Shown one piece after another: positions 9,624 through 16,950 of a DNA stretch of 64,000 nt. The stretch is from positions 62,001-126,000 of the forward strand of contig JACVCJ010000006.1 of NCBI GenBank assembly GCA_016742095.1, in the 5' to 3' direction. The position numbers and the translations under genes are program-made. The notes under the pieces are model-generated. The model was given only the letters and a program-made list of their open reading frames with translations. It was not told the origin of the DNA and made no database searches. The stretch's first letter is position 1; the number at the start of each line of letters is the position of its first letter. Origin of the DNA: Bacteroidia bacterium (GTDB lineage: Bacteria > Bacteroidota > Bacteroidia > CAIKAF01).

Positions 9624-11102
9624 TCATAGCTGCACACTATCGCGGCGGCCCGGCTCAAATACCGTAATATTAAAGCATTGTGGGAAAAATACGCTGTCGC
9701 GGCGTACAAAATTGCTGTCCAGGAATTTCATAATGGTGGCATCCGGATCGATCAGCGCCGAACCGTCCTGGTAGTAAATAATACGTTTGCCCGGGTTCTG
9801 TTTTACGTAGTCACGTGCCATCATCACATTGTACACCGGGTATATGGACTCGGCCGCCAGGTGCTCGTCGTAATGCTTTGTATCGTTAAAGATCTGCCGG
9901 TTGTAATAGTAACTGAAGTTCAGGCTGGTCCAGTGGGGGTGTATGATCACCATATGCTGCCCGTCTGACTGTGTTTTTACGTAATTCACGGCGTTATTTA
10001 CCTCGCGGTAATAAAACTCCTTCGAGTTGATCTCGATCTTCCGGTACATGAACCAGGCTGCAATCGTGAAAAGTACGCCCGTAATGAATTTCCGGTCGCC
10101 GAAGAGGTAACTGAGAAAAGCCGCCGCAAAAAGGTACAGTCCCACCGAATTGAACAGGATGTAGCGGTTGATGAACATAGGTACCTTTTCGGATATATAA
10201 TACATGAACGTATAGGGAATGAACCACCACAGGAACACCGTGATCAGCCTTTTGGACGCCGGTTTGCGGTTATTGCTCAGGAGTTTGAACAGCAGTCCGG
10301 CTACCAGGAACCAGATCAGCAGATCGTATACCGTTTTGGCATTGAAGAACATATGGATCTGGGCCATGTATTCATCATCGCCCGGAGGTTGCACCCAGGT
10401 GCCTTTGCTCGATTTCAGGAATTGTTTTACGAACAGGTAGGCCATAGGCGAAAAGGCAATACCCGTAATGACCAGCGGCAGCATAAGGCGCAGGAACTTT
10501 TTGAGATCGCGCACGTACAGAAGGGTGCCCAGGAACTGGATCAGCACCACGAACCAGCCGAAATAGTGGGCATATACCAGTACGATATTCGATACAATAA
10601 GTCCGGCCAGCATCCGGCGGTCTTTATCGTTCTCCACAAAAGACAGGAAATAGTATAAGGAAGCGGCCGTACCCAGCGACAACAGGGAATAGGCGCGGGT
10701 TTCCAGGGCAAAATAAAAATGATAGGTAGAAACCAGGAACAGGGCAGAGGCAAAGAACGCCACCCGCAGGTTGAAGAACTTTTTACCCGTGAAATAAATA
10801 AATACCACCGTAAGCGCATTGAAGAGCAGGGGCAGGATGCGTACCGAATAGGGACTGTTGCCGAAAAGTTCGATCCAGAAATGCAGCAGCAGCATGAACA
10901 GCGGCGGATTGGGCTCGTTCTGTGAAGGCAGTATCAGGATCTCCTTCACGCTTTTCTGGGCATGGAAAATGGTAAAAGGTTCGTCCATGCACACGTCACG
11001 GGTACCTATATACGCAAACTTCCAGAAAAAGGCGATCAGGAAGAGTACCAGGGGCACATATATGCTGTATAACTTCTGTTGTTCCGGACGGATTTTGTTC
11101 AC
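9624..11102 (-). CDS. Glycosyltransferase family 39-like membrane protein
   Basis: A 492-residue polytopic membrane protein of the GT-C fold, like dolichyl-phosphate-mannose mannosyltransferases and ArnT-type lipid-linked sugar transferases. The first membrane helix is followed by a periplasmic loop with CMDEPFTIFHAQKSV, whose Asp-Glu fits the catalytic acidic residues of this fold. PNPPLFMLLLHFW follows, then about nine more hydrophobic helices and a C-terminal soluble domain of about 110 residues. The start is GTG (11102-11100), since no in-frame ATG gives a full first helix. It probably transfers a sugar from a polyprenyl phosphate to an envelope lipid, glycan or protein; the substrate is unknown. 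It is a lone gene, convergent with the SRP RNA. Confidence 0.85.
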   Translation of the reverse strand: MNKIRPEQQKLYSIYVPLVLFLIAFFWKFAYIGTRDVCMDEPFTIFHAQKSVKEILILPSQNEPNPPLFMLLLHFWIELFGNSPYSVRILPLLFNALTVVFIYFTGKKFFNLRVAFFASALFLVSTYHFYFALETRAYSLLSLGTAASLYYFLSFVENDKDRRMLAGLIVSNIVLVYAHYFGWFVVLIQFLGTLLYVRDLKKFLRLMLPLVITGIAFSPMAYLFVKQFLKSSKGTWVQPPGDDEYMAQIHMFFNAKTVYDLLIWFLVAGLLFKLLSNNRKPASKRLITVFLWWFIPYTFMYYISEKVPMFINRYILFNSVGLYLFAAAFLSYLFGDRKFITGVLFTIAAWFMYRKIEINSKEFYYREVNNAVNYVKTQSDGQHMVIIHPHWTSLNFSYYYNRQIFNDTKHYDEHLAAESIYPVYNVMMARDYVKQNPGKRIIYYQDGSALIDPDATIMKFLDSNFVRRDSVFFPQCFNITVFEPGRRDSVQL

Positions 11103-11116
11103 GGGACCTGTATAAA

Positions 11117-11163
11117 ACGCCTAAAAGTAAAACTTCCGGTCCAATAAATCAAACCGGAAGTTT
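11117..11163 (-). terminator. Terminator downstream of the LRR-like lipoprotein gene
   Basis: On the minus strand a perfect 10-bp stem AAACTTCCGG / CCGGAAGTTT (11163-11154 with 11139-11130) with a 14-base loop is followed by a T-rich tail. It lies between the lipoprotein stop and the glycosyltransferase start. Confidence 0.6.
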
Positions 11164-11259
11164 CAGTATGCATACAAGGGACCGGCGATATATGTTCCGA
11201 TACCCTCGCAGGCACGGCAGCGCAATCATCAATGTAAAGGGTGTGATACGGCGGCCTTT

Positions 11260-12120
11260 TTATTTTCGCTTTTTGTAGGCGGCCAGCAATTCTTTGTCTT
11301 CTTTCGGAAGGTAAGGATTGCGCAGGTACAGGTCTATTTTGGCGCGGCTGCTGTCGGCCAGGCCTTGCGGCAGGTGATTTGTCTGTCCGCTGAAATGGGC
11401 TTTGCGCAGGCAGGCAAGCTTTTTAAGGTCAAGTTGCCCCAGGTCGGCCGTACCAAAGCGGTATTCGGCCAGGGTAATGTCCTGCAGGCAGCTCAGGCCG
11501 CTGATATCGGAGGGGAATACGTCAAAGCCGGAATGACTCATACGGATCACTTTCAGGTTGGGCAGGTACTTAAAACTGCGCAATCCTTCCATGGCCGATT
11601 TACCCATGATCAGGACCTCGATCCGGCTCAGCCAGGTCCCTGCAGTATCGAGCCTTGCGCCGCCCCATATTTCCAGTACGCGCAATTTTGGAAAAATACC
11701 GGCCCCCTGCAATGCAGGTTTCCTGCCCCAGGGAGTGCCGCCACTATATACGATCTTCTCTACACCACTAAATATACGGAACGAATCCGGGATATCGCTC
11801 AGGCCGTTCAGCACCAACGTACGTATACGCGTGCGAATGCTGTCGTGTGTGTATTGTTCCCATTTTTTACGGAAGTTCCCGGGATCGTTCTCTATGTCCC
11901 AGTGACTGAAAGAGACCGCCACACCGTTGTCTTCATAAGGCGCCACCGGGCTGCAGCGGCATACCGGGATGGCGGAAGCAGGCTCTTCCGGCGGTACGGT
12001 GCTGACGGACAGGGCTGGTTTTTCTGCAGGGCCGGCATTTTCAGAAGGAGGAGCGGTAGTCTGTGAGCCGCAGGCAGCCAGCAGCAGCAGAATGAAGAAA
12101 AAAGCGGAACGGGTGTACAT
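11260..12120 (-). CDS. Lipoprotein with leucine-rich-repeat-like region
   Basis: A 286-residue protein with a lipoprotein leader (FFILLLLAACGS; lipobox LAAC, Cys17) and a Pro/Ala/Ser-rich linker to about residue 55. The rest has irregular leucine-rich-repeat-like units about 22 residues apart: IRTLVLNGLSDIPDSF, LRVLEIWGGARLDT, LKVIRMSHSGFDVFPSDI, LQDITLAEYRFG. This suggests a curved, surface-exposed binding domain. Partner unknown. Monocistronic, with a terminator downstream. Confidence 0.75.
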   Translation of the reverse strand: MYTRSAFFFILLLLAACGSQTTAPPSENAGPAEKPALSVSTVPPEEPASAIPVCRCSPVAPYEDNGVAVSFSHWDIENDPGNFRKKWEQYTHDSIRTRIRTLVLNGLSDIPDSFRIFSGVEKIVYSGGTPWGRKPALQGAGIFPKLRVLEIWGGARLDTAGTWLSRIEVLIMGKSAMEGLRSFKYLPNLKVIRMSHSGFDVFPSDISGLSCLQDITLAEYRFGTADLGQLDLKKLACLRKAHFSGQTNHLPQGLADSSRAKIDLYLRNPYLPKEDKELLAAYKKRK

Positions 12121-12194
12121 ATGCAGGATATTAGCTCCCGTAAATCTACCTTTTTTTAAACGGACCTTTTGTTAATTGATATTAAATCAAGCGG

Positions 12195-12635
12195 TTAATT
12201 GCGGCCCTGTACCGAAGGTCTTTTGTGTGCCTTTTCCAGTTCTTTCTGTTCCGTTATACGGATGGCACAGGCTTTCCGGCCGGCTTTTTCCACGGAGGTG
12301 GCGGGGAAACAGATATCGATGCGGCAGAACTGCCCTTCGTTCGTATAGTAATTGTAACGGTAGGTGGTCGTTTTTTCGCCGGGGATGATCAGCTGGGAAC
12401 GGGAACAGCCCTTATTGCGGGCCTCCGGCAGCAGGGCAGCGGCAGAGCGGACAAGAGCCGTATCGCGCTGTGTTTTTTCAAAAAGACGTAAGGCCTTGCG
12501 CATTTTACCTTCTTCCAGGGAATGGATGATCTTTTTCTTGCAGCGGTCCTGTTTCATAAAGGTTCTGTCCCTGGGCACACTTTGTGCGGAGATGTACAGG
12601 GGGATACAGAGTATAAGCAGGAACAGCGCTTTCAT
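12195..12635 (-). CDS. Small secreted protein, unknown function
   Basis: A 146-residue product with a signal peptide (MKALFLLILCIPLYISAQS, cleavage probably after ISA). The mature part is basic and has four Cys (RCKKK, GCSR, FCRIDICF), with one further Cys in KACAIR. No family is recognised. Separate from its neighbours by 64-74 bases on both sides. Confidence 0.65.
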   Translation of the reverse strand: MKALFLLILCIPLYISAQSVPRDRTFMKQDRCKKKIIHSLEEGKMRKALRLFEKTQRDTALVRSAAALLPEARNKGCSRSQLIIPGEKTTTYRYNYYTNEGQFCRIDICFPATSVEKAGRKACAIRITEQKELEKAHKRPSVQGRN

Positions 12636-12699
12636 ATGGTCGGGCTAAAGTACGTTTTTTCGCACTATGTATATGTTAAATATCCTGTTAAGGAAAGCG

Positions 12700-13935
12700 T
12701 CAGGGACAGTCACGAAGAAAAATATCGTCCACGGTATACTGCAGTTCTTTTGCCCTGCGCATATCGTCGCAGTGGTCCCCGCCTGCCAGCACTTTTACGA
12801 TCGCCCGTATAAAATAGGCGCTTCCGTTATCCGGCGCAATGCTTATGGCCTTATTGCAGTCATCCAGCGAGAGCTCCAGTACGGTTTTATCAGCTTTTTT
12901 TGAGGTATTGTAACGGAAATCGAAACAATTCCAGTAATAAGAACAACCCGGAGTTAATGTTTCTTTTTTGCTGAGTGTGATATAGCCAGGGTTCAGCAGG
13001 CGGCTCAGTGCACGTTGAGCATACAGTTCCGCATTGTTCGGGTCCCGCTTTGCGCCTTCCGTGTAATCTGCCAGCGCTTTGGCATAGGACCCGCTTACCA
13101 GGTATGCGTTCCCGCGTTCGAGGTAAAGCGCCTGTGCAGGCCAGTCTCCCCGTTTTATGCCTGATCCCAGTTCACGGATAGCTCCGGGGAGATCGTTCTC
13201 TATATACAGGCATTCCGCCAGGCTCCGGTAGGCGTTCAGTATACTTTCTTTCAGGATCTCCCTGTCCTCTGCCGATGACAGGTAATACAGCCCGATCCCC
13301 TTTTTATAGGCCGCTGCAGCGGCTTTATGGTCCTTTAGTTTCTGTAATGCGTTTCCCCGGAAGATGTGCAGCATGGCGCCGGACGGGAAAGCGGCAATGC
13401 CTGAATCGCAAAGCTGAACGGCCTCTGTGTACTGTCCTCTTTGGTAATGGTAGGCACTGCGCTGGGCAAAGTACAGCGGACTTTCCCGGCTGCAGAGTAT
13501 GGCAAGGGAAGCGCCTATTTCCTGTAGAAATTCAGGCTGTGTGCCCAGGGCTTCGGTAAGATCATACGCCGTATGAAAATCGGCACAGGCTTTGTAGGGA
13601 TCGTCGAGTGCATGCCAGCTCAGGCCCCTGTTGTAATACAGCGTCGGTTCCTGGGGCGACAGGGTGATGCTGCGGTCATAATCGGCAATGGCATTGCTGA
13701 AATCACGCTGTACATAATAGAATACACCCCGGATCAGGTAAAGTTCATAGGCCTTCGGCGCCATACGGATGGCTTTGTCAATGGCTTTCATAGCCGCAGG
13801 TATATCGTTTTGCCCGTACCGTTCCTGGGCAAGCTCGTAATAGTAGGTGTAGCGGCTGCTGTCGATGCTCTGTGCCGATACACTGTGCAGCAGGGATAAA
13901 CAAAGGAGAGTGCCGTAGAGTTTTTGGAGGATCAT
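12700..13935 (-). CDS. Secreted tetratricopeptide-repeat protein
   Basis: A 411-residue protein with a signal peptide (MILQKLYGTLLCLSLLHSVSA) and about eight TPR units. Examples are YYELAQERYGQNDIPAAMKA, YLIRGVFYYVQRDFSNAIAD, YYNRGLSWHALDDPYKACAD and YLERGNAYLVSGSYAKALAD. TPR arrays are protein-binding scaffolds, and the leader places this one in the periplasm or on the surface. The reading frame is open upstream to about 14490, but that part overlaps the next gene in another frame and lacks TPR character. The ATG at 13935 directly precedes the signal peptide and is taken as the start. Confidence 0.85.
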   Translation of the reverse strand: MILQKLYGTLLCLSLLHSVSAQSIDSSRYTYYYELAQERYGQNDIPAAMKAIDKAIRMAPKAYELYLIRGVFYYVQRDFSNAIADYDRSITLSPQEPTLYYNRGLSWHALDDPYKACADFHTAYDLTEALGTQPEFLQEIGASLAILCSRESPLYFAQRSAYHYQRGQYTEAVQLCDSGIAAFPSGAMLHIFRGNALQKLKDHKAAAAAYKKGIGLYYLSSAEDREILKESILNAYRSLAECLYIENDLPGAIRELGSGIKRGDWPAQALYLERGNAYLVSGSYAKALADYTEGAKRDPNNAELYAQRALSRLLNPGYITLSKKETLTPGCSYYWNCFDFRYNTSKKADKTVLELSLDDCNKAISIAPDNGSAYFIRAIVKVLAGGDHCDDMRRAKELQYTVDDIFLRDCP

Positions 13936-13946
13936 GGGAAAGATAT

Positions 13947-14702
13947 TTAGCGTTTTAAAAACAGGCGTTTGTTCCAGAATTCCATCACGGCCATCCAGCA
14001 GATGCCCCAGGCAAAATAGCCGAGGATCAGCAGCCAGAAAGAAGGTCCGGGGAATGCCCGGTTCAGTTCGTCCAGGAATACCAGCAGCAATACGATGGGC
14101 AGTACCAGGGCCGGCAGCCATAACAGGTAGTAAAAAGCATAGGTACGCCAGATGAGTCCGCGGCGCAGCGGGGCCGGATGCATGCGGCGGTAAGCGGCCG
14201 AAGTATAACTGAAGAGAAACGGTATTTGTATACTTTTTTCGCGTTGTATGGGCGTAATGCGTTCCTGGTACAGGGCTGCCAGGGGCATAAAAAAGACGGT
14301 GATCCAGGTGATGGTTTCGTAGGAACCGTCTTCGGCGCGGCGGTTGCGGGTAAGCTGCATGGTGCCGCAGCCGTTGAAATTCCAGCCTTCCAGTGGTTTC
14401 AGCAAGCCTCGGCCGGCCCGGTACAGGGCACTTTCGGAACCGTCGTGGTGTGTTTCTGAAAGAGGGCGCGGACCGGCTGCCGCGCGCCATTTGCGGCGCG
14501 TACGGATAAAAGAGATCATAAGCAGTACTCCGGCCAGCAGGCTGACAGCCAGCAATATCAGGGCCAGGGCCAGTTCTTTGGGTGTAGGTTTTACGTCCAC
14601 CACCACGATGGCGGCAGCGATCATTACGGCGAAATACAGAAAGAAGAGGGAAAGGACGGGTTTAAGGCCGTTCAGGACACGGCGCAGTAAAGATACCTTC
14701 AT
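13947..14702 (-). CDS. Integral membrane protein, unknown function
   Basis: A 251-residue protein with two N-terminal membrane helices (LSLFFLYFAVMIAAAIVVVD and LALALILLAVSLLAGVLLMI), a cytosolic basic domain with CGTMQLTRNRRAEDGSYETI, and three more hydrophobic stretches (ITWITVFFMPLAALY, FYYLLWLPALVLPIVLLLVF, FWLLILGYFAWGICWMAVME). The internal region resembles membrane proteins that sense or transmit but has no catalytic motif I recognise. The ATG at 14702 (MKVSLLRR) is preferred to an earlier in-frame ATG. It lies 11 bases upstream of the TPR gene on the same strand, so the two are likely an operon. Confidence 0.75.
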   Translation of the reverse strand: MKVSLLRRVLNGLKPVLSLFFLYFAVMIAAAIVVVDVKPTPKELALALILLAVSLLAGVLLMISFIRTRRKWRAAAGPRPLSETHHDGSESALYRAGRGLLKPLEGWNFNGCGTMQLTRNRRAEDGSYETITWITVFFMPLAALYQERITPIQREKSIQIPFLFSYTSAAYRRMHPAPLRRGLIWRTYAFYYLLWLPALVLPIVLLLVFLDELNRAFPGPSFWLLILGYFAWGICWMAVMEFWNKRLFLKR

Positions 14703-14726
14703 AGTCTGGTCAAGTGGCTGCAAACA

Positions 14727-14762
14727 TACAAAAAGAGCGGATATCTTACGGATACCCGCTCT
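14727..14762 (-). terminator. Terminator after the frnE-like gene
   Basis: On the minus strand AGAGCGGGTATC (14762-14751) pairs with GATATCCGCTCT (14745-14734) around CGTAA, followed by TTTTGT. One mismatch interrupts the stem. Confidence 0.75.
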
Positions 14763-14798
14763 CTTAAAACTATGAAACCTTAATAACTAACAGAAACC

Positions 14799-15515
14799 TT
14801 ATTTACATTCTTCGCCCGGTGTGCAACTGGCGCCGGATGAAAGTATCTCAAGCGGTTCGGGGTGCGTTTTCTGCCATTCGGCAAAAGACTGCTGCAGCGC
14901 CTCGCTGAAAATAGCGGGCTCCTGCGCCCCCGAAACGCCGTATTTACGGTCGATCACAAAGAATGGCACGCCGCGCAGTCCGAGCGCCTGACCTTCTTCT
15001 ACCTCATGACGTACTTCGCCGGCATAGGCATCCGTGGCCAGCATCTGCAGCACGGCCTCTTTGTCCATACCGATCTCCGCCGCCAGGGTGGCCAGGGTTT
15101 CGGCATCGCCGGTGTTCTTACCTTCGGTAAAGTAAGCGCGGAAAATACGTTCTTCCGCGGCATCGCCCAGTCCCTGGGTCTTGGCCATCTGCATTACGCG
15201 GTGGGCATCAAAGGAATTGGCGATCACCGCCCGGTCGAAATTGTATTCCAGTCCCACGGCACGCGCGGTCTGTGCCACACTGTCGTGCATCTGTTTCGAC
15301 CATTCCAGGCTCTGGCCCTTGCGTTCGGCCAGGTACTGGTACAGGTTTTTGCCCGGCTCGTGCTGCATGTCCGGGTCCAGCTGAAAGCTTTTCCATTCGA
15401 TCTCTACCCGGTCCTTATGCGGGAATTTCTCCAGCGCCGCTTCAAATTTTCGTTTACCGATATAACAGAAGGGACACATTACATCGGACCATATCTCGAT
15501 CTTCATTTTTTCCAT
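14799..15515 (-). CDS. FrnE-like DsbA-family thiol oxidoreductase
   Basis: A cytosolic thioredoxin-fold disulfide isomerase/oxidoreductase (238 residues). The active site is CPFC in EIWSDVMCPFCYIGKRKFE, and the cis-Pro loop is GLRGVPFFVIDRKYGVSGAQ, both typical of the FrnE group. The extreme C terminus, SCTPGEECK, gives a second Cys pair (CX5C) like the C-terminal Cys pair described for Deinococcus FrnE, where it helps regenerate the active site. The ATG at 15515 (MEKMKIEI) is chosen; an internal ATG at 15506 is also possible. It starts eight bases after the stop of the qorB-like gene, so the two are probably one transcript controlled by the nearby HxlR protein. Confidence 0.9.
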   Translation of the reverse strand: MEKMKIEIWSDVMCPFCYIGKRKFEAALEKFPHKDRVEIEWKSFQLDPDMQHEPGKNLYQYLAERKGQSLEWSKQMHDSVAQTARAVGLEYNFDRAVIANSFDAHRVMQMAKTQGLGDAAEERIFRAYFTEGKNTGDAETLATLAAEIGMDKEAVLQMLATDAYAGEVRHEVEEGQALGLRGVPFFVIDRKYGVSGAQEPAIFSEALQQSFAEWQKTHPEPLEILSSGASCTPGEECK

Positions 15516-15523
15516 GATCAACC

Positions 15524-16387
15524 TTATTTAGTATATACGGTATGCAGGTATTCTTCGAGCCGGAGCGGTTCACGGCCCAGCAGTTCCTTCAGTCCGGCGG
15601 AGGGTTCGGCGAACTCCCCGATGGCGGCGGCCTGTGCAAAGGAAGCGAACAGCCCTGCATACAAAGCGGGTACGCCGGCGGCCTGCATGGTGCCCAGGTA
15701 GGTTTCCACATCCGGGTTATGATAGGGTACCGTTTTACCACTTATTTCCGAAAGGATGCGTGCCACATCGGCAAAGCTGCGGGTTTCATCGGAGGCGATA
15801 ACAATATCGCGGTTCTCCGTTCCGGCGCTCAGTACCAGGCGGGCCGCGGCTTCGGCCATATCTTCGCGGGCGGCAAAGCTTACCTGTCCGTCGCCTGCGG
15901 GCAGAAATACGCCCTGTTCAAGCACCTGTTGGCCCAGGAATCCCGGAAGCATGTCCATATACAGGGTATTCCGCATGATCGTGTAGGGGATGCCGGAAGC
16001 CTTCAGCGCCTTTTCGGTGTCCAGGTGACTGTCTGCAACGGCCTGTATCGGGGACCCACTTTCGCTTTTGCGCTGCGTACTGGTGTATACGATATGTTTC
16101 ACGCCCGCTTTTACGGCAGCGTCTACCACATTTTTGTGCTGTTCGGAACGCTGCTGAATATCTCCGGACGAAATGAACAGGAGCGTATCCACGCCGGCAA
16201 AGGCTTTTTCCAGGGACTCCGGATCAAAATAATCGCCCTTGCGGACTTCCACGCCTTTTGCGGCGATGTCCGCTGCTTTTTCAGGATCGCGTACCATGGC
16301 GGCAATGTCCGAGGCGGGCAGTTCCTTCAGCAGGAAATCAATACTGCTCTTTCCGAAATGACTGCCTGCGGCTGTAACTAATATCAT
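15524..16387 (-). CDS. NAD(P)H:quinone oxidoreductase, QorB/NmrA-like SDR
   Basis: A 287-residue atypical short-chain dehydrogenase, the same length as E. coli QorB (YtfG). It should reduce quinones or other electrophiles with NADPH. The N-terminal Rossmann motif is ILVTAAGSHFGKSS, with AMVRDPEKAADIAAKGVEV (cofactor phosphate side), DTLLFISSGD, and KHIVYTSTQRKS following. The ATG at 16387 places the Rossmann strand at residue 1. It is divergent from an HxlR-type regulator, the same arrangement as E. coli qorB/qorR, and is followed by the frnE-like gene. Confidence 0.88.
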   Translation of the reverse strand: MILVTAAGSHFGKSSIDFLLKELPASDIAAMVRDPEKAADIAAKGVEVRKGDYFDPESLEKAFAGVDTLLFISSGDIQQRSEQHKNVVDAAVKAGVKHIVYTSTQRKSESGSPIQAVADSHLDTEKALKASGIPYTIMRNTLYMDMLPGFLGQQVLEQGVFLPAGDGQVSFAAREDMAEAAARLVLSAGTENRDIVIASDETRSFADVARILSEISGKTVPYHNPDVETYLGTMQAAGVPALYAGLFASFAQAAAIGEFAEPSAGLKELLGREPLRLEEYLHTVYTK

Positions 16388-16429
16388 TATACGGTGTATT
16401 TTTTTAAGTTCGTGAAATAAATATGTGTA

Positions 16430-16437
16430 CAAAGTTA
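16430..16437 (-). promoter_or_regulatory. -7 element of the qorB-like gene
   Basis: TAACTTTG on the minus strand (16437-16430) fits TAnnTTTG and lies 42 bases upstream of the ATG. The -33 region runs into the operator area. Confidence 0.5.
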
Positions 16438-16463
16438 CGTACATTTGCTATACTTTTGTAAGT

Positions 16464-16489
16464 AGTATACCCTTATATATTGGTATACT
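16464..16489. promoter_or_regulatory. Palindromic operator between qorB-like and HxlR genes
   Basis: AGTATACC (16464-16471) and GGTATACT (16482-16489) are perfect inverted repeats separated by ten AT-rich bases. A weaker outer pair, CTATAC (16449-16454) and GTATAG (16493-16498), is roughly symmetric about the same centre. A plus-strand -7-like TACTTTTG (16451-16458) sits just upstream, so a protein bound here would cover the start of the HxlR gene's transcript and flank the qorB promoter. Most likely the site of the adjacent HxlR dimer. Confidence 0.65.
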
Positions 16490-16519
16490 TTAGTATAGTA
16501 GAATGTAATTCCGTATTTT

Positions 16520-16891
16520 ATGCTTGATAAAGAGGCCTGTAAAAGTTATGTGGTACCCATACGCGATACCTTGAACGTACTGAGCGGCAAATGGAAACTG
16601 CCCATCATCGGTGCCCTGTATTTCGGTGCCCGCCGTTTTAAGGAGCTGGAACGGGAAATACCGCAGATCACGCCCCGTATGTTGTCCAAAGAACTGAAGG
16701 AGCTGGAACTGAACGAACTGGTGCGGCGTACCGTGTACAATACCACGCCGGTTTCGGTGGAGTATGAGCTGACGGAATCGGGCCGTTCGCTGGAGAAAGT
16801 GCTGAACGCCATGAAAGACTGGGGGCTGGACCACCGGGCACGCGTTACCGGGAAAGACCCCCGTAAAAAAGAAGAAATGGCCGGAATTTAG
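16520..16891 (+). CDS. HxlR-family transcriptional regulator
   Basis: A 123-residue MarR-like winged-helix protein. The family signature is clear: DTLNVLSGKWKLPIIGALYF, then GARRFKELEREIPQITPRML, SKELKELELNELVRRTVYNT and VEYELTESGRSLEKVLNAMKDWG. Cys7 (MLDKEACKSY) lies at about the position of the redox-sensing N-terminal Cys of YodB-type HxlR regulators, so it may respond to quinones, diamide or similar electrophiles (inference). It is divergent from the qorB-like gene with a palindrome between them, and probably represses both itself and that operon. Confidence 0.93.
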   Translation: MLDKEACKSYVVPIRDTLNVLSGKWKLPIIGALYFGARRFKELEREIPQITPRMLSKELKELELNELVRRTVYNTTPVSVEYELTESGRSLEKVLNAMKDWGLDHRARVTGKDPRKKEEMAGI

Positions 16892-16950
16892 GCGGCGATG
16901 GCAGGGGCGGACTGCCCTTTTTTTGGTATCTTCGTTGCAAAGAACGCTAT

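Noticed and set aside
13936-14490. N-terminal extension of the TPR protein
   Set aside because: It overlaps the upstream membrane-protein gene in another frame, is Pro/Arg/His-rich, and the ATG at 13935 begins a proper signal peptide.
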